Both the position numbers and the translations under genes were made by a program. Positions 9,201-17,073 of a DNA stretch of 54,591 bases are shown here, piece after piece; the first letter of the stretch is position 1; every line of letters starts with the position of its first letter. The DNA is from Robiginitalea sp. (lineage in GTDB: Bacteria > Bacteroidota > Bacteroidia > Flavobacteriales > Flavobacteriaceae), in NCBI GenBank assembly GCA_024642005.1, contig JAHECA010000024.1:1-54591 (forward strand), written 5' to 3'. The notes below the pieces were generated by a model that saw only the letters and a program-made list of their open reading frames with translations, searched no databases and was not told the origin of the DNA.

Positions 9201-10028
9201 GAAAGGGGCCCGCAGATGATTAAAAGCGAAGATACCTTTCTGGTGGGCTATGTGCTGTTCGACAAGCTGGACGGCTATGCCGAGGTCGATGTGGTGGAAA
9301 ATGCCCAGGCAATCCTCCTTCAAAAAATGGAAAGCGGTGAGCTGGTAATGCCCGAGGGGATCAGCTATGCCTTTACGGGCACCTACGAAAACCAGCTCCG
9401 GGCCGAGCGGACCCTCAAAGTGGTGGTGCCACTTTCGCTGTTCTTCATCTTCCTGATCCTGTACTTCCAGTTCCGGAGCGCGGCCACCTCCCTGCTGGTG
9501 TTTGCCGGGGTTGCCGTTGCTTTCTCGGGGGGCTTTATGCTGATCTGGCTCTACGGGCAGGATTGGTTCATGAACCTGAACTTCTTCGGGGAAAACCTGC
9601 GCGAGCTGTTCCACATGCACCCCATTAACCTGAGCGTTGCTGTCTGGGTTGGCTTTATAGCTCTCTTCGGCATAGCCACCGATGACGGAGTGGTAATGGC
9701 CACCTACCTGGTGCAGTCGTTCCGGGAAAACCGCCCCCAAACGGCCCAGGCTGTTCGCAATGCCGTGGTGGAAGCCGGGGAGCGGCGCATCAGGCCCTGC
9801 CTGATGACCACGGCCACCACGCTGTTGGCCCTGTTGCCCGTGCTCACTTCCTCAGGCCGGGGCAGCGATATTATGATCCCCATGGCCATCCCCAGTTTCG
9901 GGGGCATGCTCATCGCCCTGATAACCCTCTTCGTGGTACCCGTACTCTACGGGTGGCGGGAAGAAATTCGTTGTAATCGTTCCATACTGGCACCTTCGGC
10001 CGGTTCGGACCAAATTGAATTGACATGA
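6219..10028 (+). CDS. cusA: CusA/CzcA-family heavy-metal RND efflux permease
   Basis: A 1269-residue inner-membrane RND pump that exports heavy metal ions, probably Cu(I) or Ag(I), with an adaptor and an outer-membrane channel. The frame extends up to a TTG at 6126, but the ATG at 6219 starts the expected MLNKAIKFLIENK helix. Recognisable parts are the first transmembrane helix, the periplasmic porter domains, FMPSLNEGSY near 8260, and the GIATDDGVVMATYL transmembrane segment near residue 1150. It is about 200 residues longer than the roughly 1050 of E. coli CusA. The extra length is a hydrophobic insertion at about residues 530-640 and a hydrophilic one at about 745-830. Its stop overlaps the start of the TolC-type gene (ATGA). 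The exact metal cannot be read from the sequence. Confidence 0.9.
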   Translation: MLNKAIKFLIENKLVPVLLLLLVVGWGIVNAPFKWETGLPSDPVPVDAIPDIGENQQIVFTDWPGRSPQDIQDQITYPLTTTLLGIPGVRTIRSTSMFGFSSIYIIFEEEVEFYWSRSRILEKLNALPEGLLPEGASPMLGPDATALGQIYWYTLEGRDEQGRATGGWDLHEMRSIQDYYVKYALAAADGVSEVASIGGYVQEYQVDVDPELLRQYGIDLGQVVEAIRNTNRDIGAETLEINQAEYMVRGLGYVKSLADIENAVVDSRRYASIRVKDIARVQLGPEPRRGILDKEGAEVAGGVVVARFGANPLEVIDNVKGQIAEISGALPTKVLPDGRTSQLTIVPFYDRTELIQETLGTLNEALSLEILITVLVILVMVMNLRASILISGLLPVAVLMVFMAMKAFGVDANIVALSGIAIAIGTMVDVGIILSENIVSHLEANKNSDAGARLGVNEVVYRATSEVSGAIITAVMTTIISFLPVFTMIGAEGKLFRPLAFTKTMALSASIMVTLFLIPPFAAYFFRERRIGSSFRMAWNGALISLGLLGTFYGYGIGLALAGFGAIGLVEVLYKDNRLTTGWAALLHTRATEARIALSVGTIVVLLGAYWRPLGFDRSLVMNLLFVGLISFGLLAGFWLFRQYYTRILRWCMRNRLIFLSVPVAIVLIGLLIMSRTGKEFMPSLNEGSYLYMPTSLPHAGVEENKRVLQQLDMAVAAIPEVETVVGKAGRVESALDPAPLSMYENMIKYRPEYELGPDGKPQRFRVDGEGWFVLSDGGRVANENTPPGEGYPEGQAADPYRIDRRLLIPDGDGEYYRNWRPEIGSPDAIWDEIIAATRLPGVTSAPKLQPIETRLVMLQTGMRAPMGIKVKGRDLATIEAFGLELEKALKQADGVKDEAVFADRIVGKPYLLIDIDRERLARYGISVEQVHEVLSIAVGGMPLTQTVEGRERYSIRVRYPRELRDQPEDLSGIYVPAAEGAPVPLGELVRIRYERGPQMIKSEDTFLVGYVLFDKLDGYAEVDVVENAQAILLQKMESGELVMPEGISYAFTGTYENQLRAERTLKVVVPLSLFFIFLILYFQFRSAATSLLVFAGVAVAFSGGFMLIWLYGQDWFMNLNFFGENLRELFHMHPINLSVAVWVGFIALFGIATDDGVVMATYLVQSFRENRPQTAQAVRNAVVEAGERRIRPCLMTTATTLLALLPVLTSSGRGSDIMIPMAIPSFGGMLIALITLFVVPVLYGWREEIRCNRSILAPSAGSDQIELT

Positions 10029-11248
10029 AAATGCAACAATGGTGTATCGCCCTGCTGCTCCTGCCGGGGCTCAGCATCTCGCTCCAGGCCCAGGAAATCG
10101 GCTACTTCGTAACCCTTGGGGAAGCGAATAACCCCGAGCTGCGGGCAATGCGCCTGCGCTACGACCTTGCCGGGGAAAAAGTCGAAGAAGCGGTCGCCCT
10201 GCCCGATACCCAGTTCGATGTGGGCTATTTTATACCCGGGATGCAAACGCGCACCGGCGCCCAGCGTGTGAAGTTCTCGGTGCGGCAAATGCTACCTGCC
10301 TTTGGCCAGATCACGGCCCGGGAAGCCTATGTTTCCAGCATGGCCGAGACCGATTACCTCGACTGGGTGATCGGCAGGCGCCAGCTCAGGCTGCAGATTG
10401 CCCAGGGCTATTTCGGGCTGCAGGCCATGCGCCAGCAAATCGATATACTGCAAGCCCAGGAGGCGTTGCTCGATTCCTATAGGGCCGTGGCGCTTACTTC
10501 CCTGGAAACAGGCCGCGCTTCGGCAGTGGATGTGCTGCGCCTGGAAATACGCAAAAGCGATGTGGTGGCGCAACGGCAGATGCTGGAGACCCAATTCAAA
10601 GCAGCGTCTTTTGCCTTTTTCAGGCTACTCAACGCCACAGAAACGGCGATGACCTTTTCGGTGATCCACCTCCCGGAGGCTTTGCCCGAGTCCGATTTCC
10701 CGGCCCTGGGCCCCCACCCCGAGCTCGAGAAATACGGCCGTCTCTACGAGTCGGTGGTCAGGGAAGAGGCCCTGAACCGCAAGTCGGCCAGCCCGAGTTT
10801 CGGGGTCGGGCTCGATTATATCGTGATGTCACGGTTGACCGATGTGGAGGTCATGGATAACGGCATGGACATGTGGATGCCCATGGTATCATTTTCGGTG
10901 CCGATCTTCAACGGGGCCTACCGGTCGCGGACCCGGCAGAATGAGATCAGGCAAGCCGCCCTCAAAGCCGATGAAACCGCCCGTCGCAACCAGCTGGAGA
11001 CCCTGCTGGAAGGGGCCTGGCAGGGGCAGGTTTCGGAGCGGATCCGCTATGAAGCCCAGACCGGGAACAGCATCCGTACCCGGCAGGCCATCGATTTGTT
11101 GCTGAAACAATACGAAACCGAACAGGTAGACTTCTCCGAATTGCTCGAGATGCAGGAAATGGAACTGAAACTGCAGCTGGAGCGCTCTGAGGCGTTGAAA
11201 GGCTACCTGAACCAGGGGGCACTGGTAAATTACCTGATTGCCGAATAG
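10025..11248 (+). CDS. TolC-family outer-membrane efflux protein (CusC-like)
   Basis: A 407-residue exported protein with signal peptide MKMQQWCIALLLLPGLSISLQA followed by QEIGYF. The rest is typical of outer-membrane efflux channels: long amphipathic helices rich in Gln, Glu, Arg and Ala (residues about 90-180 and 290-395) separated by short beta segments (for example FGVGLDYIVM). The start codon overlaps the stop of the cusA gene by four bases, so translation is probably coupled. It should form the trimeric outer-membrane exit duct of the pump with the cusA product and the adaptor at 15307. There is no Cys at the mature N-terminus, so unlike E. coli CusC it does not appear to be a lipoprotein. 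Confidence 0.88.
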   Translation: MKMQQWCIALLLLPGLSISLQAQEIGYFVTLGEANNPELRAMRLRYDLAGEKVEEAVALPDTQFDVGYFIPGMQTRTGAQRVKFSVRQMLPAFGQITAREAYVSSMAETDYLDWVIGRRQLRLQIAQGYFGLQAMRQQIDILQAQEALLDSYRAVALTSLETGRASAVDVLRLEIRKSDVVAQRQMLETQFKAASFAFFRLLNATETAMTFSVIHLPEALPESDFPALGPHPELEKYGRLYESVVREEALNRKSASPSFGVGLDYIVMSRLTDVEVMDNGMDMWMPMVSFSVPIFNGAYRSRTRQNEIRQAALKADETARRNQLETLLEGAWQGQVSERIRYEAQTGNSIRTRQAIDLLLKQYETEQVDFSELLEMQEMELKLQLERSEALKGYLNQGALVNYLIAE

Positions 11249-11300
11249 GGACAGGGGGTAAATACAAGATATTAACTAGTAATTTTAAATGCAGATAATC

Positions 11301-11849
11301 ATGAAAATGCGTCAAACCGCTACCAACCGTATCCGAATTGCCTGCCTGGCAGCTGCCGCAGGCCTCCTGCTTTCCTGTGGGGAAAAAAACAGCCAGACTG
11401 CCACACCGGCTGCCGAACCTGAGCGGGCTTCTGCCGGGGTTCAAACCGGTCCGCAATTTGCAGATGCCCCGGTTTCGGAGGCCTGGAACCAGTATATGCA
11501 CCTCAGGGAGTCCCTGGTACAAACCAATGCCGAAGGGGCCGCTGCTGCCGCAAAAGCCCTGAAGGAGACATTGGGCGACGCCGAACCTGAACTGGGAAAC
11601 CTGGCTGCAGCCATTGCCAACGAGGCCAATGTGGAAGCCCAGCGCCAGCTGTTTTCCGAGTTTATAAGTAAGAGCGAGGCCTATTTTGCGGCATCGCTCA
11701 GCAGTGGCACGCTCTACAAGCAGTTTTGTCCGATGGCCTTCGGAAACAAAGGCGGATATTGGCTGAGCGACGTGGCTGAAATCCGCAATCCGTATTTTGG
11801 GGACAAAATGCTTACTTGCGGTACCGTGGCTGAAACCATAGTGAATTAG
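11301..11849 (+). CDS. DUF3347-domain lipoprotein of the copper operon
   Basis: A 182-residue lipoprotein if started at the ATG at 11301; an ATG at 11289 adds four residues. The N-terminus has a lipobox (GLLLSC, then GEKNSQ). The rest is a DUF3347 domain: a helical part, then LYKQFCPMAF, GGYWLSDVAEIRNPYFG and ML-x-CG, giving two Cys and several Met positions suited to soft metals. The same block ends the adaptor protein at 15307-17031, so the domain occurs twice in this operon. It ends 2 bases before the GTG of copA. A periplasmic copper-binding or handing-over role is likely from context, but no biochemical role is established for the domain that I can cite. Confidence 0.85.
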   Translation: MKMRQTATNRIRIACLAAAAGLLLSCGEKNSQTATPAAEPERASAGVQTGPQFADAPVSEAWNQYMHLRESLVQTNAEGAAAAAKALKETLGDAEPELGNLAAAIANEANVEAQRQLFSEFISKSEAYFAASLSSGTLYKQFCPMAFGNKGGYWLSDVAEIRNPYFGDKMLTCGTVAETIVN

Positions 11850-11851
11850 TC

Positions 11852-14575
11852 GTGAAACAAACCTACCACATACAAGGCATGAGCTGCGCGGGCTGCCGGA
11901 ACCATGTGGAGGCCGCACTGGCAGCCGTTCCCGGGGTTACCCGGGCAGCGGTTAACCTGGAGCGGGCAGAAGCGTTGCTCGAGATGGAAACCCCGGTACC
12001 CGTTGAAATCCTGCAGGCGGCCGTTAAAGGGGCGGGCGGGCCCTACAGCCTGCACCTGCCAGGCGAACCGGAATACCGGAGCTACCGCGTTGGCGGCATG
12101 AGTTGCAACGGCTGCCGTGCCCATGTACAGGATACCCTGTCAAGGGTACCAGGTGTTCGCGCAGCATCGGTCGATCTCGCCAGGGCAGAGGCCGTAGTCG
12201 AAACGGAGCATCCCATCGCCCTGGAAACGTTCCGCAAGGCCCTGGCGGCCAGCGGCGGCCGGTACACCATTGACCTGCCCGGGGAGCAAACGTCTGCCGA
12301 ACCTGCTGCTTCGCCTGAGAAAAGGGCCCGCGGCAGTGACACGGGCACCTTTTACTGCCCCATGCGCTGTGAAGGCGATAAAACCTATCCGGAACCCGGA
12401 GACTGCCCGGTCTGTGGCATGGACCTTGTAGAGGAAGTGTCCTTCGATGCGCCCGATCCGGTGGAGTATGCATGCCCCATGCACCCCGACATCGTGCAGG
12501 ACGGCCCCGGCAGCTGCCCCATCTGCGGCATGGACCTGGTGCCCGTTAAGCCTGAGCCTTCGGCCGAAGCGCGCACCTACCGCACCCTGCTGCGAAAATT
12601 TTGGGTAGCCCTGGGCTTTACCCTGCCCATCTTCGCCATCGCCATGTCGGAGATGCTGCCGGGCCAGCCACTGTACAAGCTGATGCCGCAAAAGGCCTGG
12701 AACTGGTTACAGTTCGCCCTTTCCCTGCCCGTCGTATTTTACGCCACCTGGATGTTTTTCCAAAGGGCCTACCGCTCGCTTCGCTACTGGAACCTGAACA
12801 TGTTTACCCTGATCGGGATCGGGGCCGGCATCGCCTGGCTCTTCAGCCTGGCGGGCCTGTTGTTCCCGGGCTTTTTCCCGGCACAGTTCAAAACGGAAGC
12901 AGGGCAGGTACATGTCTATTTCGAAGCGGCCACCGTCATACTAACCCTGGTATTGATGGGGCAGGTCCTCGAAGCCCGTGCCCACGGCAAAACGAACTCA
13001 GCCATCAGGGAGTTGCTGAAACTGGCCCCCAATACGGCCATCCGGGTTCAGGGTGGCGTGGAGGAGGAGGTTTCCTTAGACGCCATCCGCGTTGGGGATA
13101 CGCTTCGGGTAAAGCCCGGCGCCAAAATCCCGGTAGACGGTACCCTTATCCAGGGCGAGGGCTCGGTAGACGAATCCATGATTACGGGCGAGCCCCTCCC
13201 CGCAGACAAGGCTGAGGGGGACCTGTTGCGCAGCGGTACCCTGAACGGGAACCAATCCTTTCTGATGCGGGCCGAGAAGATCGGGGCCGACACCCTGCTG
13301 GCCCATATTGTGCGCATGGTCAATGAGGCCAGCCGTAGCCGGGCCCCCATCCAGAACCTGGCCGACCGGGTCTCGGCCTATTTTGTACCTGCCGTGGTGG
13401 GTATTGCCCTGATCACCTTCGCGTTGTGGGTGGCCTGGGGCCCCGAACCGGCCTATGTGTATGGCCTGGTAAACGGCATTGCCGTACTCATTATCGCCTG
13501 CCCTTGTGCCCTGGGCCTGGCCACGCCCATGTCTGTGATGGTGGGGGTGGGCAAAGGGGCCCGAAACGGCATCCTGATCCGCGAAGCGGCCGCACTGGAA
13601 AATTTGGCAAAGGTTGATATCTTGTTAGTGGACAAGACCGGGACCCTGACCGAAGGTAAACCCAGCGTGGAAGCGGTGGAAGCAGCAGAGGGGGTCGAAC
13701 CTGCCCGGGTATTGCAGCTTGCGGCCAGCCTGAACCGGCCCAGCGAACACCCGCTGGCCCGCGCCACGGTACAACATGCCGCAGAAAAGGGCATATCCCT
13801 CGGGGAAGCAACCGGTTTCCGGGCCGTCACCGGGAAGGGGGTTACCGGCAGCATTGGCGGGAAAAGCTATTCCCTGGGCAATGTCACCCTGATGGAAGAA
13901 ACGGGCATGGACATGCCCGAATCCCTTCGAAACGCGGCCACAGCTTATCAGGCACAAGGGAAAACCGTTTCCTTCCTGGGGGCTGACGGGGCCGTTTCAG
14001 GGATGGTCGTAATCGGAGACCGCCTGAAAGCGGGAAGCAGGGAGGCGATTGCCGCCCTTCGGAAAAAAGGGGTTGAGGTAGTGATGCTCACCGGCGACAA
14101 CCCACGCACGGCGGGGGCGGTGGCCGAGACCTTGCACTTGTCTGGTTTCAGGGCGGGCCTGTTGCCTGAAGACAAACTGAGCGAAGTTCAAAAATTAAAA
14201 GCCGCCGGTAAAATGGTTGCCATGGCCGGAGACGGCATAAACGACGCCCCGGCCCTGGCGGCCAGCGATGTGGGCATCGCCATGGGTACCGGAACAGACG
14301 TGGCCATCGAAAGTGCGGCCATTACCCTGGTGGGCGGCGACCTGCAGGGGCTGGTAAAGGCCCGCGTGCTGAGCACCCAGGTCATGCGTAACATTCGGCA
14401 AAACCTTTTTTTTGCTCTTGTTTACAACAGCATAGGCGTACCGGTTGCGGCCGGGCTGCTCTATCCATTTTTTGGGGTATTGCTCTCGCCCATGCTGGCG
14501 GCAGCGGCCATGAGTTTCAGTTCTGTTTCAGTAATCGCGAACGCCTTGCGGCTTCGAAAAAGTTCCCTCCTCTAA
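11852..14575 (+). CDS. copA: Copper-translocating P1B-type ATPase
   Basis: A 907-residue Cu(I)-exporting ATPase starting at a GTG two bases after the previous stop. The order of parts is two HMA domains (GMSCAGC with Cys12/Cys15, GMSCNGC with Cys85/Cys88), then two short heavy-metal-binding modules of the type C-P-M ... C-P-x-C-G-M-D-L (about residues 168-192 and 206-231), then the transport core. The core has the CPC metal site at 550-552 (IACPCALGLATP), phosphorylation Asp594 in DKTGTLTEG, the SEHPLARA motif and the hinge GDGINDAPAL. These mark P1B-1 copper pumps. It would move Cu(I) from the cytoplasm to the periplasm, where the RND system can take it out of the cell. No CueR- or CopY-like regulator is nearby. 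Confidence 0.93.
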   Translation: MKQTYHIQGMSCAGCRNHVEAALAAVPGVTRAAVNLERAEALLEMETPVPVEILQAAVKGAGGPYSLHLPGEPEYRSYRVGGMSCNGCRAHVQDTLSRVPGVRAASVDLARAEAVVETEHPIALETFRKALAASGGRYTIDLPGEQTSAEPAASPEKRARGSDTGTFYCPMRCEGDKTYPEPGDCPVCGMDLVEEVSFDAPDPVEYACPMHPDIVQDGPGSCPICGMDLVPVKPEPSAEARTYRTLLRKFWVALGFTLPIFAIAMSEMLPGQPLYKLMPQKAWNWLQFALSLPVVFYATWMFFQRAYRSLRYWNLNMFTLIGIGAGIAWLFSLAGLLFPGFFPAQFKTEAGQVHVYFEAATVILTLVLMGQVLEARAHGKTNSAIRELLKLAPNTAIRVQGGVEEEVSLDAIRVGDTLRVKPGAKIPVDGTLIQGEGSVDESMITGEPLPADKAEGDLLRSGTLNGNQSFLMRAEKIGADTLLAHIVRMVNEASRSRAPIQNLADRVSAYFVPAVVGIALITFALWVAWGPEPAYVYGLVNGIAVLIIACPCALGLATPMSVMVGVGKGARNGILIREAAALENLAKVDILLVDKTGTLTEGKPSVEAVEAAEGVEPARVLQLAASLNRPSEHPLARATVQHAAEKGISLGEATGFRAVTGKGVTGSIGGKSYSLGNVTLMEETGMDMPESLRNAATAYQAQGKTVSFLGADGAVSGMVVIGDRLKAGSREAIAALRKKGVEVVMLTGDNPRTAGAVAETLHLSGFRAGLLPEDKLSEVQKLKAAGKMVAMAGDGINDAPALAASDVGIAMGTGTDVAIESAAITLVGGDLQGLVKARVLSTQVMRNIRQNLFFALVYNSIGVPVAAGLLYPFFGVLLSPMLAAAAMSFSSVSVIANALRLRKSSLL

Positions 14576-14584
14576 CAATTCATT

Positions 14585-15310
14585 ATGGTATCGAGAAAAA
14601 CGGCAAACACCATTCGAAAAGCACACCGCTACCTGGGGCTATTCCTGGGGATCCAATTTATATTCTGGACCGTGAGCGGGCTGTATTTCAGCTGGACCGA
14701 CATAGACGAAATCCACGGCGACCAGTTCCGCCGTCCCGAACCAGCCCATTCGGCCTTCGAGGGCTTGTTGGGGGCCGACCAACTTATCCCCGACACCCCG
14801 GTTCACAACCTGGAACTCCTGGAAATAGGCTCCAGGCCCTATTATTGGGTGAACCACAACCTGCTGCTCGACGCCCGTACCGGCCAGCAGAAAGCTGGCA
14901 TCAGTTCGGACGAAGCCCTGCTGGTCGCAGAGGCGCATATGCTGCCCGATTTGCAAGTATCGGGTGTCCGCCGCCTCGACAGTGTGGGGCCGCACCACGA
15001 ATACCGCGGCCGGCCCCTGCCGGCTTATGAAATCAGCTACCGCGACCCGGCTCACCTGAAAGCTTACGTGGCCGTGGCCAACGGGTCATTCCAGACGGTG
15101 CGCCACCGCAGCTGGCGCTGGTTCGACTTCCTCTGGATGACCCATACCATGGACTTCCAGGGGCGGGACGATTTCAATACCACCCTGTTAAGGGCCTTCT
15201 CCCTGCTGGGCCTGGTAACCGTATTGAGCGGTTTTGTGCTCTGGGGGGTGAGTTCGCCCCGCCTTAACCTGGCCAACCGACTCTTAAAATCCAAAAAATC
15301 CGTATCATGA
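14585..15310 (+). CDS. PepSY-domain membrane protein
   Basis: A 241-residue protein of the PepSY-associated transmembrane type. The N-terminus KTANTIRKAHRYLGL leads into a first hydrophobic helix (FLGIQFIFWTVSGLYFSW, about residues 20-37). Next comes a periplasmic part with a PepSY-like segment ending in the ASKxRHRSWRWFDFLWMTHTMDF style region, and a second hydrophobic helix near the C-terminus (LLGLVTVLSGFVLW). Such proteins are often encoded near iron or copper uptake and reduction functions, and some relatives are ferric reductases. Its place between copA and the cusB-like adaptor suggests a role in periplasmic copper handling, perhaps redox. The ATG of the next gene overlaps its stop by four bases. 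Confidence 0.75.
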   Translation: MVSRKTANTIRKAHRYLGLFLGIQFIFWTVSGLYFSWTDIDEIHGDQFRRPEPAHSAFEGLLGADQLIPDTPVHNLELLEIGSRPYYWVNHNLLLDARTGQQKAGISSDEALLVAEAHMLPDLQVSGVRRLDSVGPHHEYRGRPLPAYEISYRDPAHLKAYVAVANGSFQTVRHRSWRWFDFLWMTHTMDFQGRDDFNTTLLRAFSLLGLVTVLSGFVLWGVSSPRLNLANRLLKSKKSVS

Positions 15311-17031
15311 AAAAGAACACACTGTGGATAATGCTGGCCCTGGCCGCCGGCCTGCTGCTCGGTTACCTGGTCTTCGCCCCCGGCAAGACCGTGGCCGAAT
15401 CGGTGCACGAGCACTCCGATGGCAGTGCCGAATCCACCCAATGGACCTGCTCCATGCACCCTCAGATCATGCGGGCCGAGCCTGGGAAATGTCCCATCTG
15501 CGGTATGGACCTGATTCCTGCGGAGGCAGGGGACGGGGCCCTGGCGCCTGAACAATTCCGGCTGAGCCCCAATGCCATGGCCCTTGCAGATGTGCGCACG
15601 CTGCGGGTAGGGGGAGCGGCCGGGGTCGATGGCAGCGTGCTGCGCCTGTCCGGTTCGGTAGCTGTAAATACCCAGGCTGTTTCGGTGCAGGCCAGTTATT
15701 ACGACGGGCGTATCGAGCAGTTACTGGTCAATTACACCGGACAAAGCATCGCCAAAGGGCAGCGGCTGGCAACCATCTATTCCCCGGTCCTGGTGGCGGC
15801 CCAGCAGGAATTGCTCACCGCTGCCCCCATGAAGCAATCCCAGCCCGACCTGTATCGGGCGGTGCGCAGGAAACTGCGCAACTGGAAGCTATCCGATGCA
15901 CAGATCGACGAAATTGAGGCCAGCGGGCAGGTGCGCGAAAATTTCCCGATCCTGGCCACCGTTTCCGGAACCGTATCGGAAGTGTTAACTGCTGAGGGCG
16001 ACTATGTAATGGCCGGGCAGCCCCTTGCCCGCCTGAGCAACCTGGGTACGGTGTGGGCCGAGTTCGACGCCTATGAACGCCAGCTCGACCAGCTCCGCCT
16101 CGGGCAGGAAATACAAATTGAAAGCAATGCCTACCCCGGTAAAAGCTTTAAGGCGCGCATCGACTTTATAGATCCGGTCCTGGATTCGCAAACCCGGACC
16201 GTTACCGTACGGGCTACGCTCAATAATGCAGAAGGACACTTTAAGCCCGGCATGTTTCTATCCGGGGTGATCCGGCTCAGCCAGGAGGCCCCTGCCGACC
16301 AGCTTTCCATCCCTGCCGCTGCTGTGCTCTGGACCGGGGAACGGTCTGTGGTGTACCTGCGTGCCGTACCCGACCAGCCGGTTTTTGAGATGCGCGAAGT
16401 ACGCCTGGGCAACCGCATAGGTGAGCAATACGTGGTTCTGGAAGGGTTGCAGGGCGGGGAAGAAATCGTTGCCCAGGGCGCCTTTACGATAGACGCGGCT
16501 GCCCAGCTGCAGGGCAAAAAGTCGATGATGAACCCTGGGGGCGGGCCTTCGTCTGCAGGGCACGAAGGGCATACCGGCATGCCGGTGGGCGACAACATGC
16601 CTGCCGGGCAGGGCGGATTAACCTCAGCCGGTTTCGAGGAACTGGTGCCCATTTACCTCGAACTGAAAGATGCCCTGGTAGCCTCCGATGCCCAGGCGGC
16701 CAGAAAAACCGCAGGGAAAGCTCTTACGCTCCTCGACAAGCGTCCCGAGGCGAGCGCTCTTAAAACCTTGAGGGAAGGTTTCAGCAACCTGGCAGAAGCA
16801 AAAGACCTGCCCGGCCAGCGCGAAGCATTCCGGCAGGTTTCGGAACTGCTTATCGGCAGCGGCCAGGGTATAAAGCACCATGGGCAAACCCTGTATGTGC
16901 AGTTCTGCCCGATGGCCAATAACGATAAAGGGGCCTATTGGGTGAGTTCACAGCAGGAAATACGCAACCCCTATTTTGGAGAAGCCATGCTCGGCTGCGG
17001 GGAGACCAGGGCCACCTGGGGGGCAAACTGA
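15307..17031 (+). CDS. cusB: CusB-type RND adaptor with N-terminal metal-binding module and C-terminal DUF3347 domain
   Basis: A 574-residue periplasmic adaptor, anchored by an N-terminal hydrophobic helix (residues 5-23). Directly after it is a heavy-metal-binding module (Cys48, Met50, Cys62, Cys65 in the C-S-M ... C-P-I-C-G-M-D-L pattern). The middle, about residues 80-410, is the membrane-fusion body with barrel-sandwich and beta-barrel segments (for example VSGTVSEVLTAEGDYV and AEFDAYERQLDQLRLGQEI). The last 120 residues are a DUF3347 domain with LYVQFCPMAN and EIRNPYFG, copying the lipoprotein at 11301. So one protein joins three metal-related units. It should connect the cusA and TolC-type products and pass periplasmic Cu(I) to the pump. 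Confidence 0.9.
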   Translation: MKKNTLWIMLALAAGLLLGYLVFAPGKTVAESVHEHSDGSAESTQWTCSMHPQIMRAEPGKCPICGMDLIPAEAGDGALAPEQFRLSPNAMALADVRTLRVGGAAGVDGSVLRLSGSVAVNTQAVSVQASYYDGRIEQLLVNYTGQSIAKGQRLATIYSPVLVAAQQELLTAAPMKQSQPDLYRAVRRKLRNWKLSDAQIDEIEASGQVRENFPILATVSGTVSEVLTAEGDYVMAGQPLARLSNLGTVWAEFDAYERQLDQLRLGQEIQIESNAYPGKSFKARIDFIDPVLDSQTRTVTVRATLNNAEGHFKPGMFLSGVIRLSQEAPADQLSIPAAAVLWTGERSVVYLRAVPDQPVFEMREVRLGNRIGEQYVVLEGLQGGEEIVAQGAFTIDAAAQLQGKKSMMNPGGGPSSAGHEGHTGMPVGDNMPAGQGGLTSAGFEELVPIYLELKDALVASDAQAARKTAGKALTLLDKRPEASALKTLREGFSNLAEAKDLPGQREAFRQVSELLIGSGQGIKHHGQTLYVQFCPMANNDKGAYWVSSQQEIRNPYFGEAMLGCGETRATWGAN

Positions 17032-17043
17032 GCCTTTTTTGTA

Positions 17044-17064
17044 TTTTAGGGAACATTCCTAAAA
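17044..17064. promoter_or_regulatory. Imperfect inverted repeat before the sulfatase gene
   Basis: TTTTAGG at 17044-17050 is matched by CCTAAAA at 17058-17064 with a 7-base spacer, 9 bases before the sulfatase ATG at 17074. The outer flanks are AT-rich. It could be an operator or a short hairpin in the leader of the sulfatase mRNA, or the end of the copper operon. There is no run of T directly after it that would make it a classical terminator. Confidence 0.3.
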
Positions 17065-17073
17065 CACAAAATT

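Noticed and set aside
17044-17064. Terminator for the copper operon
   Set aside because: The inverted repeat lacks a following T run and is only 9 bases before the sulfatase ATG; kept only as a weak regulatory candidate.
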